DNA of 64,000 nt, from contig NW_026947486.1 of assembly GCF_034190915.1 (NCBI RefSeq), positions 20,424,001-20,488,000 of the forward strand, given 5' to 3'. Below the pieces are notes generated by a model. It made no database searches. It saw only the letters and a program-made list of their open reading frames with translations, and was not told the DNA's origin. Shown here one piece after another: positions 1 to 11,225 of the stretch. How positions within the stretch are numbered: position 1 is the first letter of the stretch; each line of letters opens with the position of its first letter. Position numbers and translations under genes: made by a program. The DNA comes from Cavia porcellus. Lineage: Eukaryota > Chordata > Mammalia > Rodentia > Caviidae.

Positions 1-96
1 CCCATTTCAAAAAACAAACCAAACAAAAAACAGTGCCCCCCGCCAAAGAAAAACCAGCACACTTTGAGAGTCTAAAGCAGGAGGATCACAAATTTG

Positions 97-247
97 AGCC
101 CATGTGGCACACATCTGTAATCCTAGCATTTGGGAACCTGAGGCAGAAGCATCATTGCAAATTCAAGACCAGCCTGGGCTACAAAAGTGAGCTCAAGGCT
201 AGCTTGAATTGCATAGCGAGACTGTCTCAAAAAGACAAAACAAAACA
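97..247 (+). repeat. B1-like SINE
   Basis: Shows the 7SL-derived layout: a head resembling a gtggcacacatctgtaatcc promoter B region, the internal ~29-bp duplication (two tandem 'caagrccagcctg...' units) and an A-rich tail. Confidence 0.75.
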
Positions 248-513
248 CTAGCTTGGAATGTAGTTCAGTGCAGACTCTGGATTCAATTCCTAGGGCCATA
301 TATAAAACAAAAGAAAGCATCCTGGCATTCTAGAAGGCATACAACTCCAATATGGGCCAGAAAATAGAAGGGACCAGGGAGGTAGGATCTGTTCCTGGCT
401 GTGTCCTAGCAACCCTGTTTGGCTAATCTCGACACACATCCATTCTGGAATTAAGTAGGGATGATGAATTTAATTGGTCTGTAACAACTGAAATTCACAT
501 TGGGATTATGAGG

Positions 514-673
514 GTTTTTTTTTTTTTTTTTTTTTGTCTTTTTTGAGACAGGGTCTCACTATGCAGTTCAGGCTGGCCTTGAGCTCACTTTGTAGCCCAG
601 GCTGGTCTCCAACTCGCAATGATCCTCCTGCCTCAGCCTCCTGTGTGCTGGGCTTACAGGTATGCATATCCAG
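514..673 (-). repeat. B1-like SINE
   Basis: Reverse-oriented B1: a T-run (poly-A tail), then gagacagggtctcactatgcag, the doubled 'ggctggccttgagctcac' segment, and a head ending in ggcttacaggtatgc. Confidence 0.8.
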
Positions 674-704
674 CTTATAATTGGCTCTTCTTAAAAATTG
701 TTTC

Positions 705-1103
705 TTGTGGTGCTGGAGCTGAAACCCAGAACTTTACAAATGCTCAGCAAGTGCTGTTATCACTAAGCTGCCCTGCCAGACCTGCCAATCCTCTTGCCTC
801 AGCCTCTTGAGTGTTGGGATCACAGGCGTGCACTGTTACGCTTTTTCTTTCCTTTTTTTTTTTTTTTTTTTTCCTTTTTTGAGACAGGATCTCACTATGT
901 AGTTCAGGCTGTTTTTTTTGTACCAGGAATCGGACTTAGGATCTTTCACTTGCCAGGCAGGCACTGTGCTACTAAGCTATATTCCTGGCCCAATGCTAGC
1001 TTTGAACTCACTAGTCATCCAGCCTGGCGTCAAACTTCCCGAGATCCTCCTCCCTTAGCCTCTTGAATGCTGTGGTTATAGGCTTGCACCACCATGCCTG
1101 ACT
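705..1103 (-). repeat. SINE cluster: ID-like copies and a B1 interrupted by an ID
   Basis: An ID-like copy (about 705-785), a B1 head fragment (785-850), then a B1 (846-1103) interrupted at about 912-990 by a minus-strand ID-like unit ending gctaagctatattcctggccc. Confidence 0.6.
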
Positions 1104-1580
1104 TATTGATTTTTATGATAGGCTATTGAACAAAAAAAGTTTTGGGAGTCTGACAATAACCTGAGAATATAGTTACCTGAAGCAAATTCTACCAAGTCAG
1201 ATAGAACTTCTTCCCTCCAAGTCAACTTTTTAAAACTAAACCAGGGGTCCAGAGTGAAGATGTGCTCTTGGCCATTAGAACTAATGCATCTTATGATGAG
1301 TAGAGACTCTCTTCCTTCTGACTTGCATCAGCAGCTCAAGGCAGCATCTGGGGCTCTGCCCTGTACACATCATGAAGCAGTCTTTCCTAGAGTTCTCCCT
1401 AGGTGAATGCACTCTGCCTCACGAAGACTGAGGCCCTGGGATAGTGAAGAGGAATTTGGCTCTACTTGACAGGTTCTAACCCATGATCAAATGGAACAAA
1501 ACTGCTCACCTCGTGGGTTAGGAAGCAAAGAGAGAGAAAAAGAAATGAGGACCACACAATCTTCATTTCATCTTCTAAAT

Positions 1581-1730
1581 CAGTGGTGGCCAACCTATGG
1601 CACGTATGCCAAGATGCCCCAGCAGCCAGGCATTGGAGAGTCAGGCTGAATTGCAATGTTGGCACTTTTCAAGAAATAAGTAGGCTTGGGGTTACATGGT
1701 GCTCCATGTCTGAAATGTTCACCATCACTG
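1581..1730. mobile_element. Short non-autonomous hAT-like DNA transposon (MITE)
   Basis: A 150-bp element with imperfect 14-bp terminal inverted repeats: CAGTGGTGGCCAAC at the left end, and CAGTGATGGTGAAC as the reverse complement of the right end (11 of 14 match). It is flanked by an 8-bp imperfect target duplication (ttctaaat at 1573-1580, gtctaaag at 1731-1738, 6 of 8). CAGTG termini and an 8-bp duplication are hAT hallmarks. There is no coding capacity. I cannot assign the family. Confidence 0.65.
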
Positions 1731-2054
1731 GTCTAAAGGCAACAGCAGCACTTTCCAATAGCTCCACCCTAAGGACCAAGATTTCAGGCCACTGGGGACA
1801 TTTACCAAAAGATGGCACCTGGGGACTTCTGGGAGATGTGACATTCAGGGGCCAGGGGCACATTTCATTCTCAGTTCTGTCTCCAAGTATCAGCTCCTGA
1901 TACAATGGGCTATTTAACCTGTTCCCACCTCATGCAGGGAGAGGAGGCTTCCAGGTGAAATAGTTCCCACCTTGGCTGGTGCGGCTTCCATCTTAAGTCA
2001 CAGCTCAGCACAGCACTGACAAGTTTATCCTTCTTCTGAACATTTCAAATGGTT

Positions 2055-2060
2055 TTTATT
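2055..2060 (-). terminator. GPKOW: GPKOW poly(A) signal AATAAA
   Basis: The minus strand reads AATAAA about 175 nt past the GPKOW stop codon. It is the first canonical hexamer downstream and implies a short 3'UTR. Confidence 0.7.
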
Positions 2061-2233
2061 ATACACTCAATTTTAGTAAATGCTAGATTTAGTTCTAGTC
2101 TTTTTCTGGTCCATCCATCCATTCTCCCGTCCTTGCACTGCAGGATTGTACACTTATCTTCTCACATTGTCCAAGGCCACTTTTTGGGTGGTACAGAGCT
2201 GGTAAGGACTCACAGGACTGCACTGCCCCACAG

Positions 2234-5200
2234 TCAGTCTTCATCGAAGTCAATGGGGCCCATAAACTGGCAGACGGCGTCATAGTGAAGTTCCACCAAC
2301 TGATTCTCTCTCTGCAGCTGCACCAATGCCCGGTTATGGGCTCTGTCCCGGCCCAACAGATGGCCCACCTGGAGCAGGGATGAGGCAGTCAGCCAGGCCT
2401 GCCCAGACACAGGAACAGTGCGTGAGTGACCCCCAAACCTCCATTTCCAGAAGTGAGACTCACCCTTCCAGCCTGTGGCCCCAGCACCACCATCACACGA
2501 TCGCCCTCGACCTTGGGAACTAGAGTCTCCAGCATGTCTTCCCTGAGGCCTTCAAAAAGAGGAAAGAGGAGAGGAGTGAAGCCCACAGCATAGCAGCCCA
2601 GGTAAAACTAGGGGAAGCACCTTTGCCGTATTCCCTAGAGTTGTCTTCACACTGACATATGGGAGTCTACAGACTTCCCAGGCATAGCCTAGCATACAGT
2701 TCACAGAAGGAACAGCTGATACTATGGGGAATGCTACTATGGTGGGTAGCTAGGGTTGCTGTTTGCTGTGGGCACCACCCTGCCCTGGGAGATCCTCACG
2801 CTCTCATCAGGGCACCAGTCACTGTGGGGAGAAGTCATTTCCATGTGCATGCTAATCTGACAGATGCAGTCAGTGGCATGGAAATGTCTAACGTGTGAGG
2901 GTGCTGGGCCCTGTAGAGAACTTGAACTCTTCCCAACCTCCCAGCCTTGCCTGGGCTAGGCTCCTGGCCACAGATGCCCTTTTCCTTCAGCCTGCAGTGT
3001 GCCAATGAACTGGCTATCCCAGCTCTCACTCACCTTCCAGCACTTGGCCTTTATCTGTCCGGCATACACATGTATCTGGGCTCAGGACATCTTCAATCGT
3101 CATCTGAAGGGAAAAGTGAGGGGCATGTGAGACATCAGAGGGCTAGGGACCAAGTTCCCAGGCGAGGCAGGCACCTCCGGATGCAGTTCGCACCTTGGTG
3201 TTGTAATACTGGCCGCCCTTGTACAGCTTGTCCACAAAACGCACACGCAGGTCTCTGTGCAGCCAGTGCTGACTCCTGCTGGCTGCTTTCTCACTCTTGG
3301 CCACAGGCCCGTCCTGTCTGTGGAGAGGGTACCGACACTAGGCTTAGCACTTCAGCATGCACATGTTCCGGCTGCCCTGCCATTTCCTGTGCTGTGAAAT
3401 TCACCCAGTTTTGTTCCTAGTTCCTTCTGTTCCTCATTCCTTGCCCTGGGAGCCTCCCCCACGCTGTTGCCTTCTTCCCCATCCCAGAGGCCCAAGGTCC
3501 CACCGGTCTGGAGGGTGTTTCCGCTTCTTCTCTGGGTCCTCCTGCCGGCCTCGGAGGTCTTCACTCTGGTGGGCCTTCCGTGACAAGGATGAGCCATTGT
3601 GTTGCCCCAAGGAAGTTCTGCTTGCCTGGCCTATTTTGTCAATGCAGAAAGAGTGGGAAAAGAGCCCCAGTGTCTCACTGCCCCTGCTTTCCAAGAGCAT
3701 AGCTTGGCCTGGCCCATCTCCCATCTGGGGATATAGCTCAGTGGTGGTAAAGCCCACTCAACTCTGGATCCCTTCCTAACATCACAAAAAAGATGTTCCT
3801 GCAACCCCAAATAAACATGCCCCTTCTCATCTTTCTACTTTTGCCAGGGCCACAAAAGCACCTCTCCTCTTCCCCTCCACTGTTCTAGGGCCCTTCTAGA
3901 CACTTTCCCAGCCACCTGGTCTGATGTACACTACAATGCCCTGGTGAGCTGTCAGCACCTACCTGCCCAATGCCCTTTCTATTGCCATGCTTTCACTGGG
4001 CTATGCTGCTCATCATCTCCAGTCACCCTTTGGGTTTTACTCCCTTGGAAAAGGAGCTGCCATCCCAGAGACAGGGACCCCCTGAGGGCATGAATTGCTC
4101 TCCACACCTGAGTCTTCCCTTCAGAGAAAGGCTACAGACCCAAGGCTATCAATTTGCCTTTCTTCAATCAAGCTAAAGAAACTGGATGGGGGTGCTTGGT
4201 GGTAGAGTGCCCACTGGTGCGTGCAAGGCCCTGCCTGCTATCCTCAGAACTGCCAAACAGACAGAAAACCTAAGAAACGACTGACTCATGGCCTTTCTCA
4301 TGTCCTGACCTCTTGCTGCAATCACACTTGCTGGTAGTCCTTCATCCCTGGCCCTGCCAATGGAAAACCCACCTGTGACAGCCCCACCCCCACCCCATTG
4401 CTTCTCAGAGCTCTGTAAGAGGCTCACTCACCAGAATGCAAGTTCTTGTCAAACTCCTGTTGAGACACAGGTCTCAAACAGTATTCACTAACAGTCACCA
4501 TGCGACTGCCCAGTGCTAGACGAACCATGGCCCGAACATTGTCAGGATCAAGGCCCTCCACCTAAACGGGGAAGAAGGCATAAGGCAGAATTTGAGAGGA
4601 CTCCATCTCATTTCTAGAGCTGAGCTGTTCAGCTCCAACGGGATTGACTCTTGCGTATCTCTCCAACCAGATTGTGGCTCCTGATGGCTCAGACTAGGCC
4701 TGGTTTCTGTCTCCTCTAATAAACTACCACCTCTGTAAAGTGGAACCTGGTCTAGCTCCCTGTCTTCTTCACTAGACTGTGGGGCTGAGACATCATTTGT
4801 GTACTCATGCACGTATTTATTGTAGTTTTTTGAGACAGGGTCTTGTTATTTTGTTCAGGCTGGTCTTGAACGTGCAGCAATCTTCATGCCTCAGCCTACC
4901 AAATACCTTTGTGCATTTAATCCTTAGGTACCTTGTGGCATATGAAATGTTCTCACTTTTGGGTGGGAACTGAGACTCCAAAAGGCCCAGCCAGTAGTCC
5001 TGGTTACCTAGTGTGGCAGTGGGCCAGGCAAGTCTGAAAAATGAGGACTCACAGCCTTTCAAACCCAATTCTTCCTCTCTCTGGCCCTCAATCAATCTCC
5101 CCATTGTTTATTTGGGGTTCCAGGGACATCTTTTTTGTGATGTTAGGAAGGGATCCAGAATTGAGTGCATACTACACAAGTGCTTTACCACCACCGAGCT

Positions 5201-8200
5201 ATATCCCCAGCAGTCCAGAGACATTTTGATTTCTTACCTTCCCGTAGAGGCCTCGATGAGGGCCAGAAAGGACCACCACGGTTCTGCCAGGCACCAGCCC
5301 TTGTGGTTGGTCTTCCTTACCCTTCTTTTGTTCCCCACCTGGCTTTGGGGGGCAGTAGGAGCCACTGGAGGGCAAGGCCTGGGCCTCTGTCAAGCTGGCA
5401 CCCAGCCCTAGCCCCTTGGGCCTCAGCAAGTTCACACGGGGTTTCACCACTCTGCAGAAAGGAACACAGGCTTGCAGGTGGCACAATAGTCTCCACTGCC
5501 TCATTTCCCCTCTGTACTCCAAATCCAGCCCGTCAGTATTTTCAAGAAGGCCCCTTCTAATCTCGCATTAGGATTTTTTTGCAATACTTGGGATGGAACC
5601 TAGGGCCTTGCACATAGTGAGCAAATGTTCTACCATTGAGCTACATCTCCAGATCCCAGCCAGGCAATTTCATTTGGTTCAAACTAGTAACACGTTGATG
5701 TACATCTACCCACAATATCTACAGTGGGGTCACAGTGAGTTTTCTGTAACCAAATAGTACATTAATATGTCTATAAGGAAAACTTCATGAGTGTATACAC
5801 CACGTAGAGGAAACAGATTATAGAACTTGTGTTTTTATTGAGGCAAGGTCTCACTATGTAGTTTAGGCTGGCCTTCAACTTGTGGTGGTCCTCCTGCCTC
5901 AGCCTTCAAAGTGCTGGGATTACAGACCCACGCCACCATAACAGGCAACATTATAGAATTAATGCCAACTCCAGTCATATGTGGCTACCAAATGATTTAT
6001 GAAAAAAAAGTTTTGTTTTCAAAGTCTCTGGAGTTTGCAATTGCAAAAAAGGGATTATAAATCTGTGTGATAGCTGGGAATGTTGACACACACCTTTAAT
6101 CCCAGCACTACAGAGGCTGAGCCAGGAGGATCCTAAGTTTGAACCCAGCCTGGGTTACACAGTGAGTTCAAGGATGGCCTGAAATATAAAATGAGACCCT
6201 GCCCCAACACAAACAAATAAAAAGTCTGTGTGAAAATAACAAATATTTAGTTTATGTTTATTGGGTAAACTTCATGAATATAATTTAATTCTTGTAATAG
6301 ACCTGTGAAGTCAGAACTGTTTTTCCTGAGACAGAGTCTCCCTATGCAGTGTAGGCTGGCTTTGAACTCACTATGTACCTAGACTGGCCTTGAATTGGAG
6401 GCAATCCTCCTGCCTCAGGGTCCTGAGTGCTGGGATTAGGCTTGCACCACTATACCTGGCAAAATCAGCATTGTTACCTCATTTTTCAGATATGGAAACT
6501 GATCTCCAGAAAGGCAACTTTACATAATAGGGATCCTCTTAAGGAGTTTTGAAGGGAAACAGGAGTCTGAAACTATAGTACAAGAGACTAACTCATTAGG
6601 GTGATAATATATTACGCCCCCAGCCATTTGCCTGGTTGGTTCTTGGCTGGTGGCAACCACAAGCGTTTCAGTCACAGCCCATCTATCTACCCCATATCCT
6701 TGCCCCAGAACTTACTGATTGAAAGTGCGGCCAATGCCCTCACCAGGTTTCCAGCCCATACCCCGCAGCATGGCCAGCCCGTAGGCCTCCACAGGGACAG
6801 CCTCATAATCAGCCTCCTCTGGCACCTACAGGGTACAGGCAGATGAAGGAGAGTCAGGCCTCGCTAACTACTGGCCCTCTGTCAGAAGTATACCTGCTGT
6901 CACCTAGGGGGTGACCTGTTATACTTCTGGCCCTTGGCAGGTCAGCTCGAGGAGGAGCTCTGATTTCTTCTCACCATGCCTCACTTTAGCCCTCCACTTT
7001 CAGTCCTTCAGCAAATAGTTACAGAGCACCTGTTCTGTGGCAAGTACTGTTCCAGGGGCTGAGGATAAAGCAGTAAGAGACAAAACCTTTGCCTGTGTGA
7101 AGCTATGTTCAAGTTAAGACACATATAAAATAAATCAAATTCTGAAAAAATGATACATCAGGTGGTGATAAATTAAAAATATAGTTGAAGCTAGGCATGG
7201 TGGTGCACACCTGTAATCCTAGTACTCTGGGAGGCTGAGGCAGGTGGATTACAAGTTCCAGCCCAGCCTGTACAATTTAGCAAGACCTCATTACAAAAAA
7301 GGGTGGGGAGCTAGAGATGTACCTCAGTGTGAAGGCCGTGTTCAATTCTAAGTACCATTTTAAAAAGAGAAAAAAATAAAGATAGGCATGGTGGTGTCAC
7401 CTATAGTCCCAATTACTGGGGAGGCTGAGACAGGAGGATCACAACAGCTCAGGAGTTCGAGGCCAACCTGGCCTACATAGTGAGTTCAAGGCCACTCTGA
7501 ACTACATAGCAAGACCTTGTCTTGAAAATGAACAACAACAACAAAAACAAAGAAAGCAGAACAAGCCAATGTGGTCATACAACCTAATATTCCAGCACTC
7601 TGGAGGCTGAGGCACAAGGATTGCCAGGAGTTTGAGACCAACCTGGGCTACATAATGAGTTAAAGGCTGGCTTGAACTGCATAGTGATATCCTGTCTCAA
7701 AACAAACAAAACAAAAACACCACCACACACACACACACACACACAAAAAAAAAAAAAAAAAGTAAAACTGGCCTGAGCAGCTCATATAAAAGTCTTGGGT
7801 TCAAGCCTCAGCACAAAAAAAGAAAAAAAAAAGGCAGCAAGAGAGAATTTCAAGACAGAGAGCGAGTGAGAGAGATGAAACCCCAAAGAGACACTGCCAG
7901 AAATTTATGAAAAGGTGCAAAGTTGGGTCAGCTGGTTTGAAAGACAGACTTTAGTTACCTGCCTGGACCCACCTCTCATCTCTCATACCATAACCTCCAT
8001 GAGCATCCCCTTAATCCTTTACAACTTCACTAGACACACACCACAGTGTGCTGCTGCTTGGGCTATTGCTGGCAGTATGAGTACTCACTGTGCTCTTCCT
8101 TCTCATTAAATCTTCCTATTCTCTGACCACTCTGACCTGAGTCTGCACCATTTCTATCCAGGACTGCTGGGCCCCTTGCTTGCTGGTCCTTTCTGCTCAT

Positions 8201-10045
8201 ACAACCAAGGGATCCTGTTATACCCCAAGTATAGCCCTTGACTACTCAAGGCCACCCTGGCTCTCAGCTTACCTAACAGTAAAAGCTAAAGTGCTCACCA
8301 TGGCCCATAGCCCCTCTGCCTTCATTTACTGTCTTTCTTGTTCACTCATCTCACTCCAGCCACTTTGGTCTCCTCAGTGTTCCTCAAGCACTATAGGCCA
8401 AAAACACAAGTAAATAAAAAGAAAGGGAAGAAAAGAAGGAAAGGAAGGAAGGAAAAGAAACACAAACCAACAAAAAAACCACTCCAGGGAATGTATACCC
8501 TTATGTGCTTTGTATTTTCTTGTTCCCTTGCTTTGCTTTTCAACTCATTCAGATACTGTGGGAATTCAGGTACGTTTTTCCACATGCTGATATCTAGTCA
8601 TTAATGTTTCCAAGCAGGAGGGGAGGGGACACAAATAGCAGCAGCCCTCTCAGACAGAGTTGTCCTCCTGTGTACAGGAAGGCAAGGCTGCAAGACACCA
8701 GACAGGCTGCTACAGGAGGGAGGCAAGGGGACAGCTCACTGTCTCAGCCCGGGGTGTGCTGTCTGCCCCCTCCTCTCCGGGGATGCATCCTTTCTGGATC
8801 ATGGGGATAGCAAGCGAGGGGTCAACACCCGCATTCTCTCTCTCTTCCAGAGACTTCTTGGATTCTAAGGAAGAATGGGAGGGAACAATGAGGTCTCACC
8901 GCATCCTTTCACATTTCTCCCCTTCTTCCTTCACTGGGGCAGGACAAAGTTGGGATCACATACCCTCAATGAGCTCCTTCACAGCCTGGGACAGCACCCC
9001 ATCCCCCAAAGCCTCTACGGATGGCATAGGCGTCTGGGCCAAGGGCTGCCTTCGGAAGCCACTCTGGATCAATGGGATGACCAGTTCCTTAGGGGCTTCT
9101 AAGGGCTTCACACTAATGTGGACACAGAAGGACAAAGTTGGGGGAGAAGAGTAGCAAGGGTAAGGGGGCTCTAAGCCACACCCCTTTATTCAGAAAAGAA
9201 CACAAGAGCCAAATTAACTCTCAGTCTTGTGGAAGATAAAGTCCATTTTGCTGCCTGAGTTTCCTGTATGTCTTTGATGGTGTATCCTTTCCCGCCTCCC
9301 GCTCCCATGTTAGTGTCTGCCAGGAATCACTCTTAGAGCCTCTCGCAGTGTCCTACAAATCAACATCTTCAGTCCAGGCTTTCCCCAGCTCCAGACTCCA
9401 AACGTGCCTTCTGGACAACTGATTCTGTTCTGAAAGTACTCCCTAACCCCATCCCGCGGGTGCGTCAGGCCCAGCAGATTCCCCTTTACTAATTAAGCTG
9501 ACGCCAGTCTCTCTCAATCTGAATCTGATACCCCAGCCCGTTCTACATAACAGAGATGCCCCATCATTTCAGATGAAACACGAGGGGTCCTGTCATTCTC
9601 TCCTTTTCTCAGAAGACCTACACCTCAGTGTCCCAAAGTCTTAAAGCCTTCCAACTCAAATAATATATACTCTCTTCTCAATGCCCACAATTATCAGGCC
9701 CAATTTCTCCGCTTCGCCTACAAACCCCCACCTTCTCACCTCCATAAAGCTTCCCAGGTTGTTTCAGGCTTTCTAGGTTACTGTCACCAACACAAACAAC
9801 TGACGATTCCACCCTTCCGCTAGAGCCCACCACACAGAACTCCAACGCCTGAAAGACCTGGTGCTTTACCTCTGCAGCTCTCTGCCTTCCACGACCTTCA
9901 AGAAATCCTTCTCCTCTGGGGCCGACCCTGTGCCGTCTGCTTTATCCGCCAGTCGCCTCCGGACAGAGGTGCGAGTGAAGCCAAATGAAACTGGGGCTGC
10001 GGAAAGGGTAGCCGGCTCGGAAACCTCCTCTTCGGCGTCCGCCAT
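2234..10045 (-). CDS. GPKOW: GPKOW, G-patch domain and KOW motif spliceosomal protein (11 coding exons)
   Basis: Nuclear RNA-binding protein of the spliceosome (human GPKOW/yeast Spp2 family), known to engage the DHX16/Prp2 helicase through its G-patch. Coding exons on the minus strand, 5' to 3': 10045-9870, 9112-8964, 8864-8740, 6825-6716, 5451-5238, 4561-4432, about 3630-3504, 3317-3194, 3103-3034, 2549-2464, 2368-2234. They sum to 1,446 nt, a 481-aa protein against about 476 in human. The start is the first ATG ([10 protein letters not shown]), as in mammals. The G-patch begins near residue 164 ([20 protein letters not shown]), KOW1 is near 237-268 ([18 protein letters not shown]) and KOW2 near 418-445 ([19 protein letters not shown]). 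The protein ends MGPIDFDED. Introns hold many B1/ID SINEs. The exon 7 acceptor is uncertain: 3617 breaks frame, 3630 keeps it. I see no disabling lesion. Confidence 0.95.
5570..6465. repeat. SINE cluster in GPKOW intron 4
   Basis: An ID-like copy on minus (about 5575-5660), B1 on minus (5825-5945), B1 on plus (6068-6225) and B1 on minus (6315-6462). No exon-like sequence was seen between them. Confidence 0.65.
7188..7830 (+). repeat. Three head-to-tail B1 copies with a (CA)n tail, GPKOW intron 3
   Basis: B1-like copies at about 7188-7300, 7385-7545 and 7565-7720 all lie on the plus strand. The last runs into (CA)n (about 7722-7745) and poly-A, followed by an ID-like fragment (7770-7830). Confidence 0.65.
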
Positions 10046-10160
10046 CTTGCTCCCCGTTCCCAGGCTGCGCTCTGCCTGCTGGGAAGTTTAGTGGGCGCTC
10101 TAGTCGCCAGGGGCCGGCAGAGGAACATGCGTACTACCTTTCCCATAAGACACTGCGGAA
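10046..10160 (-). promoter_or_regulatory. GPKOW: GPKOW promoter, GC-rich, TATA-less, with two ZNF143-like motifs
   Basis: GC-rich sequence directly 5' of the GPKOW ATG with no TATA box. The minus strand at 10092-10074 reads ACTAAACTTCCCAGCAGGC and the plus strand at 10133-10151 reads ACTACCTTTCCCATAAGAC. Both resemble the ZNF143/Staf site ACTACAATTCCCAGAATGC, which is common at housekeeping and bidirectional promoters. The motif calls are by eye. Confidence 0.6.
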
Positions 10161-10262
10161 TAGTGACAGGGAGAGCGACAACGGACCGTGGGAACGATGG
10201 TCCTTCTTTTAAATATGTACATGAATCGCGCCACGTATTCTGGGAAATATCCCTCCCTTCCT

Positions 10263-11192
10263 CTTTTTTTTTTTTTTTTTTTTTGAGACTGAGTTTCGCT
10301 TTGCAGTTTAAACTGGCCTTGAATTTACTATGTAGCCTATGCTGGCCTCAAACTCACAGCCACCCTCCTGCCTCAGCCTCCTGAATGCTGGGATATCTGA
10401 TGCGCGTCACCACGCCCAGCGACATAGTTTTGTTTTGTTTTTGTGGTACGATACTGGGGATCTTCCTGTAGCCTTCTGAGTAGCTGAGATTACAGATATG
10501 CACAACTACGCCTGGCGGGGAATGTACTTTCCCAAGTACCTAGTCGAGGTGTACAGTCAATTCATTCTTCCCAGGTACTTATTCGGTCGTGTTATTGTAA
10601 ATAATCCACCTTGTGGATGGGCAGGAGGATCGCTGCAAGTTAGCGGCCCGTCTGGAGTACATGACGACTGGGAGGCTCACCTGAACTACATATCGAGACC
10701 CCGTCTCAAAAAAAAAAAAAAAAAAAAAAAAATCAGCGATGGAATAGTATTCTGCTATTAATAAAGATAAAACAGTTTTTATGGTACCAGAAATCAAACT
10801 TAGGACCTTGTGCTTGCCACGCAGGTGCCACTGCGCTCTATCCCCAGCCCTTTGTTTTCTTGTAAGACAGGATCTTGCTATGTAGTTCAGGCTGGCCTTA
10901 AAGTCACTAGGTAGCCCAGACTGGCCTTGAACACAACCTTCCTGCTTCAGCCTTCTGAGCACTACAGGCAAGCACCAACACTTTTGTAGGAAAAATTGAT
11001 GCACCTAGAGACCATAATGTTAAGTGAAATAAATCAGACACAGAAGCTTAACTATCGGCATGGTTAAAAGCTGAACTATTGCATGGTTTCTCTTTTATGA
11101 GAAACCAACATATAAATAAAAAGCAAAATAAAAGACATTAGGAAACAGGGAGACAGTTCTTTTTTTTCAAATCCACTTTATTCAAGGATAAA

Positions 11193-11223
<31 letters not shown>

Positions 11224-11225
11224 GA
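10263..11225. repeat. SINE cluster and (GAAA)n tract upstream of GPKOW
   Basis: B1 minus (10263-10422), B1 plus with a 23-nt A tail (10600-10732), ID-like minus (about 10785-10850), B1 minus (10860-10985) and a (GAAA)n microsatellite (about 11190-11224). Confidence 0.65.

Noticed and set aside
1..2050. Exons of WDR45, the human neighbour beyond GPKOW
   Set aside because: No WD-repeat coding sequence was recognised; the stretch is SINEs and a MITE.
7720..7760. CRISPR-like or phage-like repeat arrays
   Set aside because: Regular repeats here are microsatellites and SINE tails; the genome is mammalian and no spacer-repeat structure exists.
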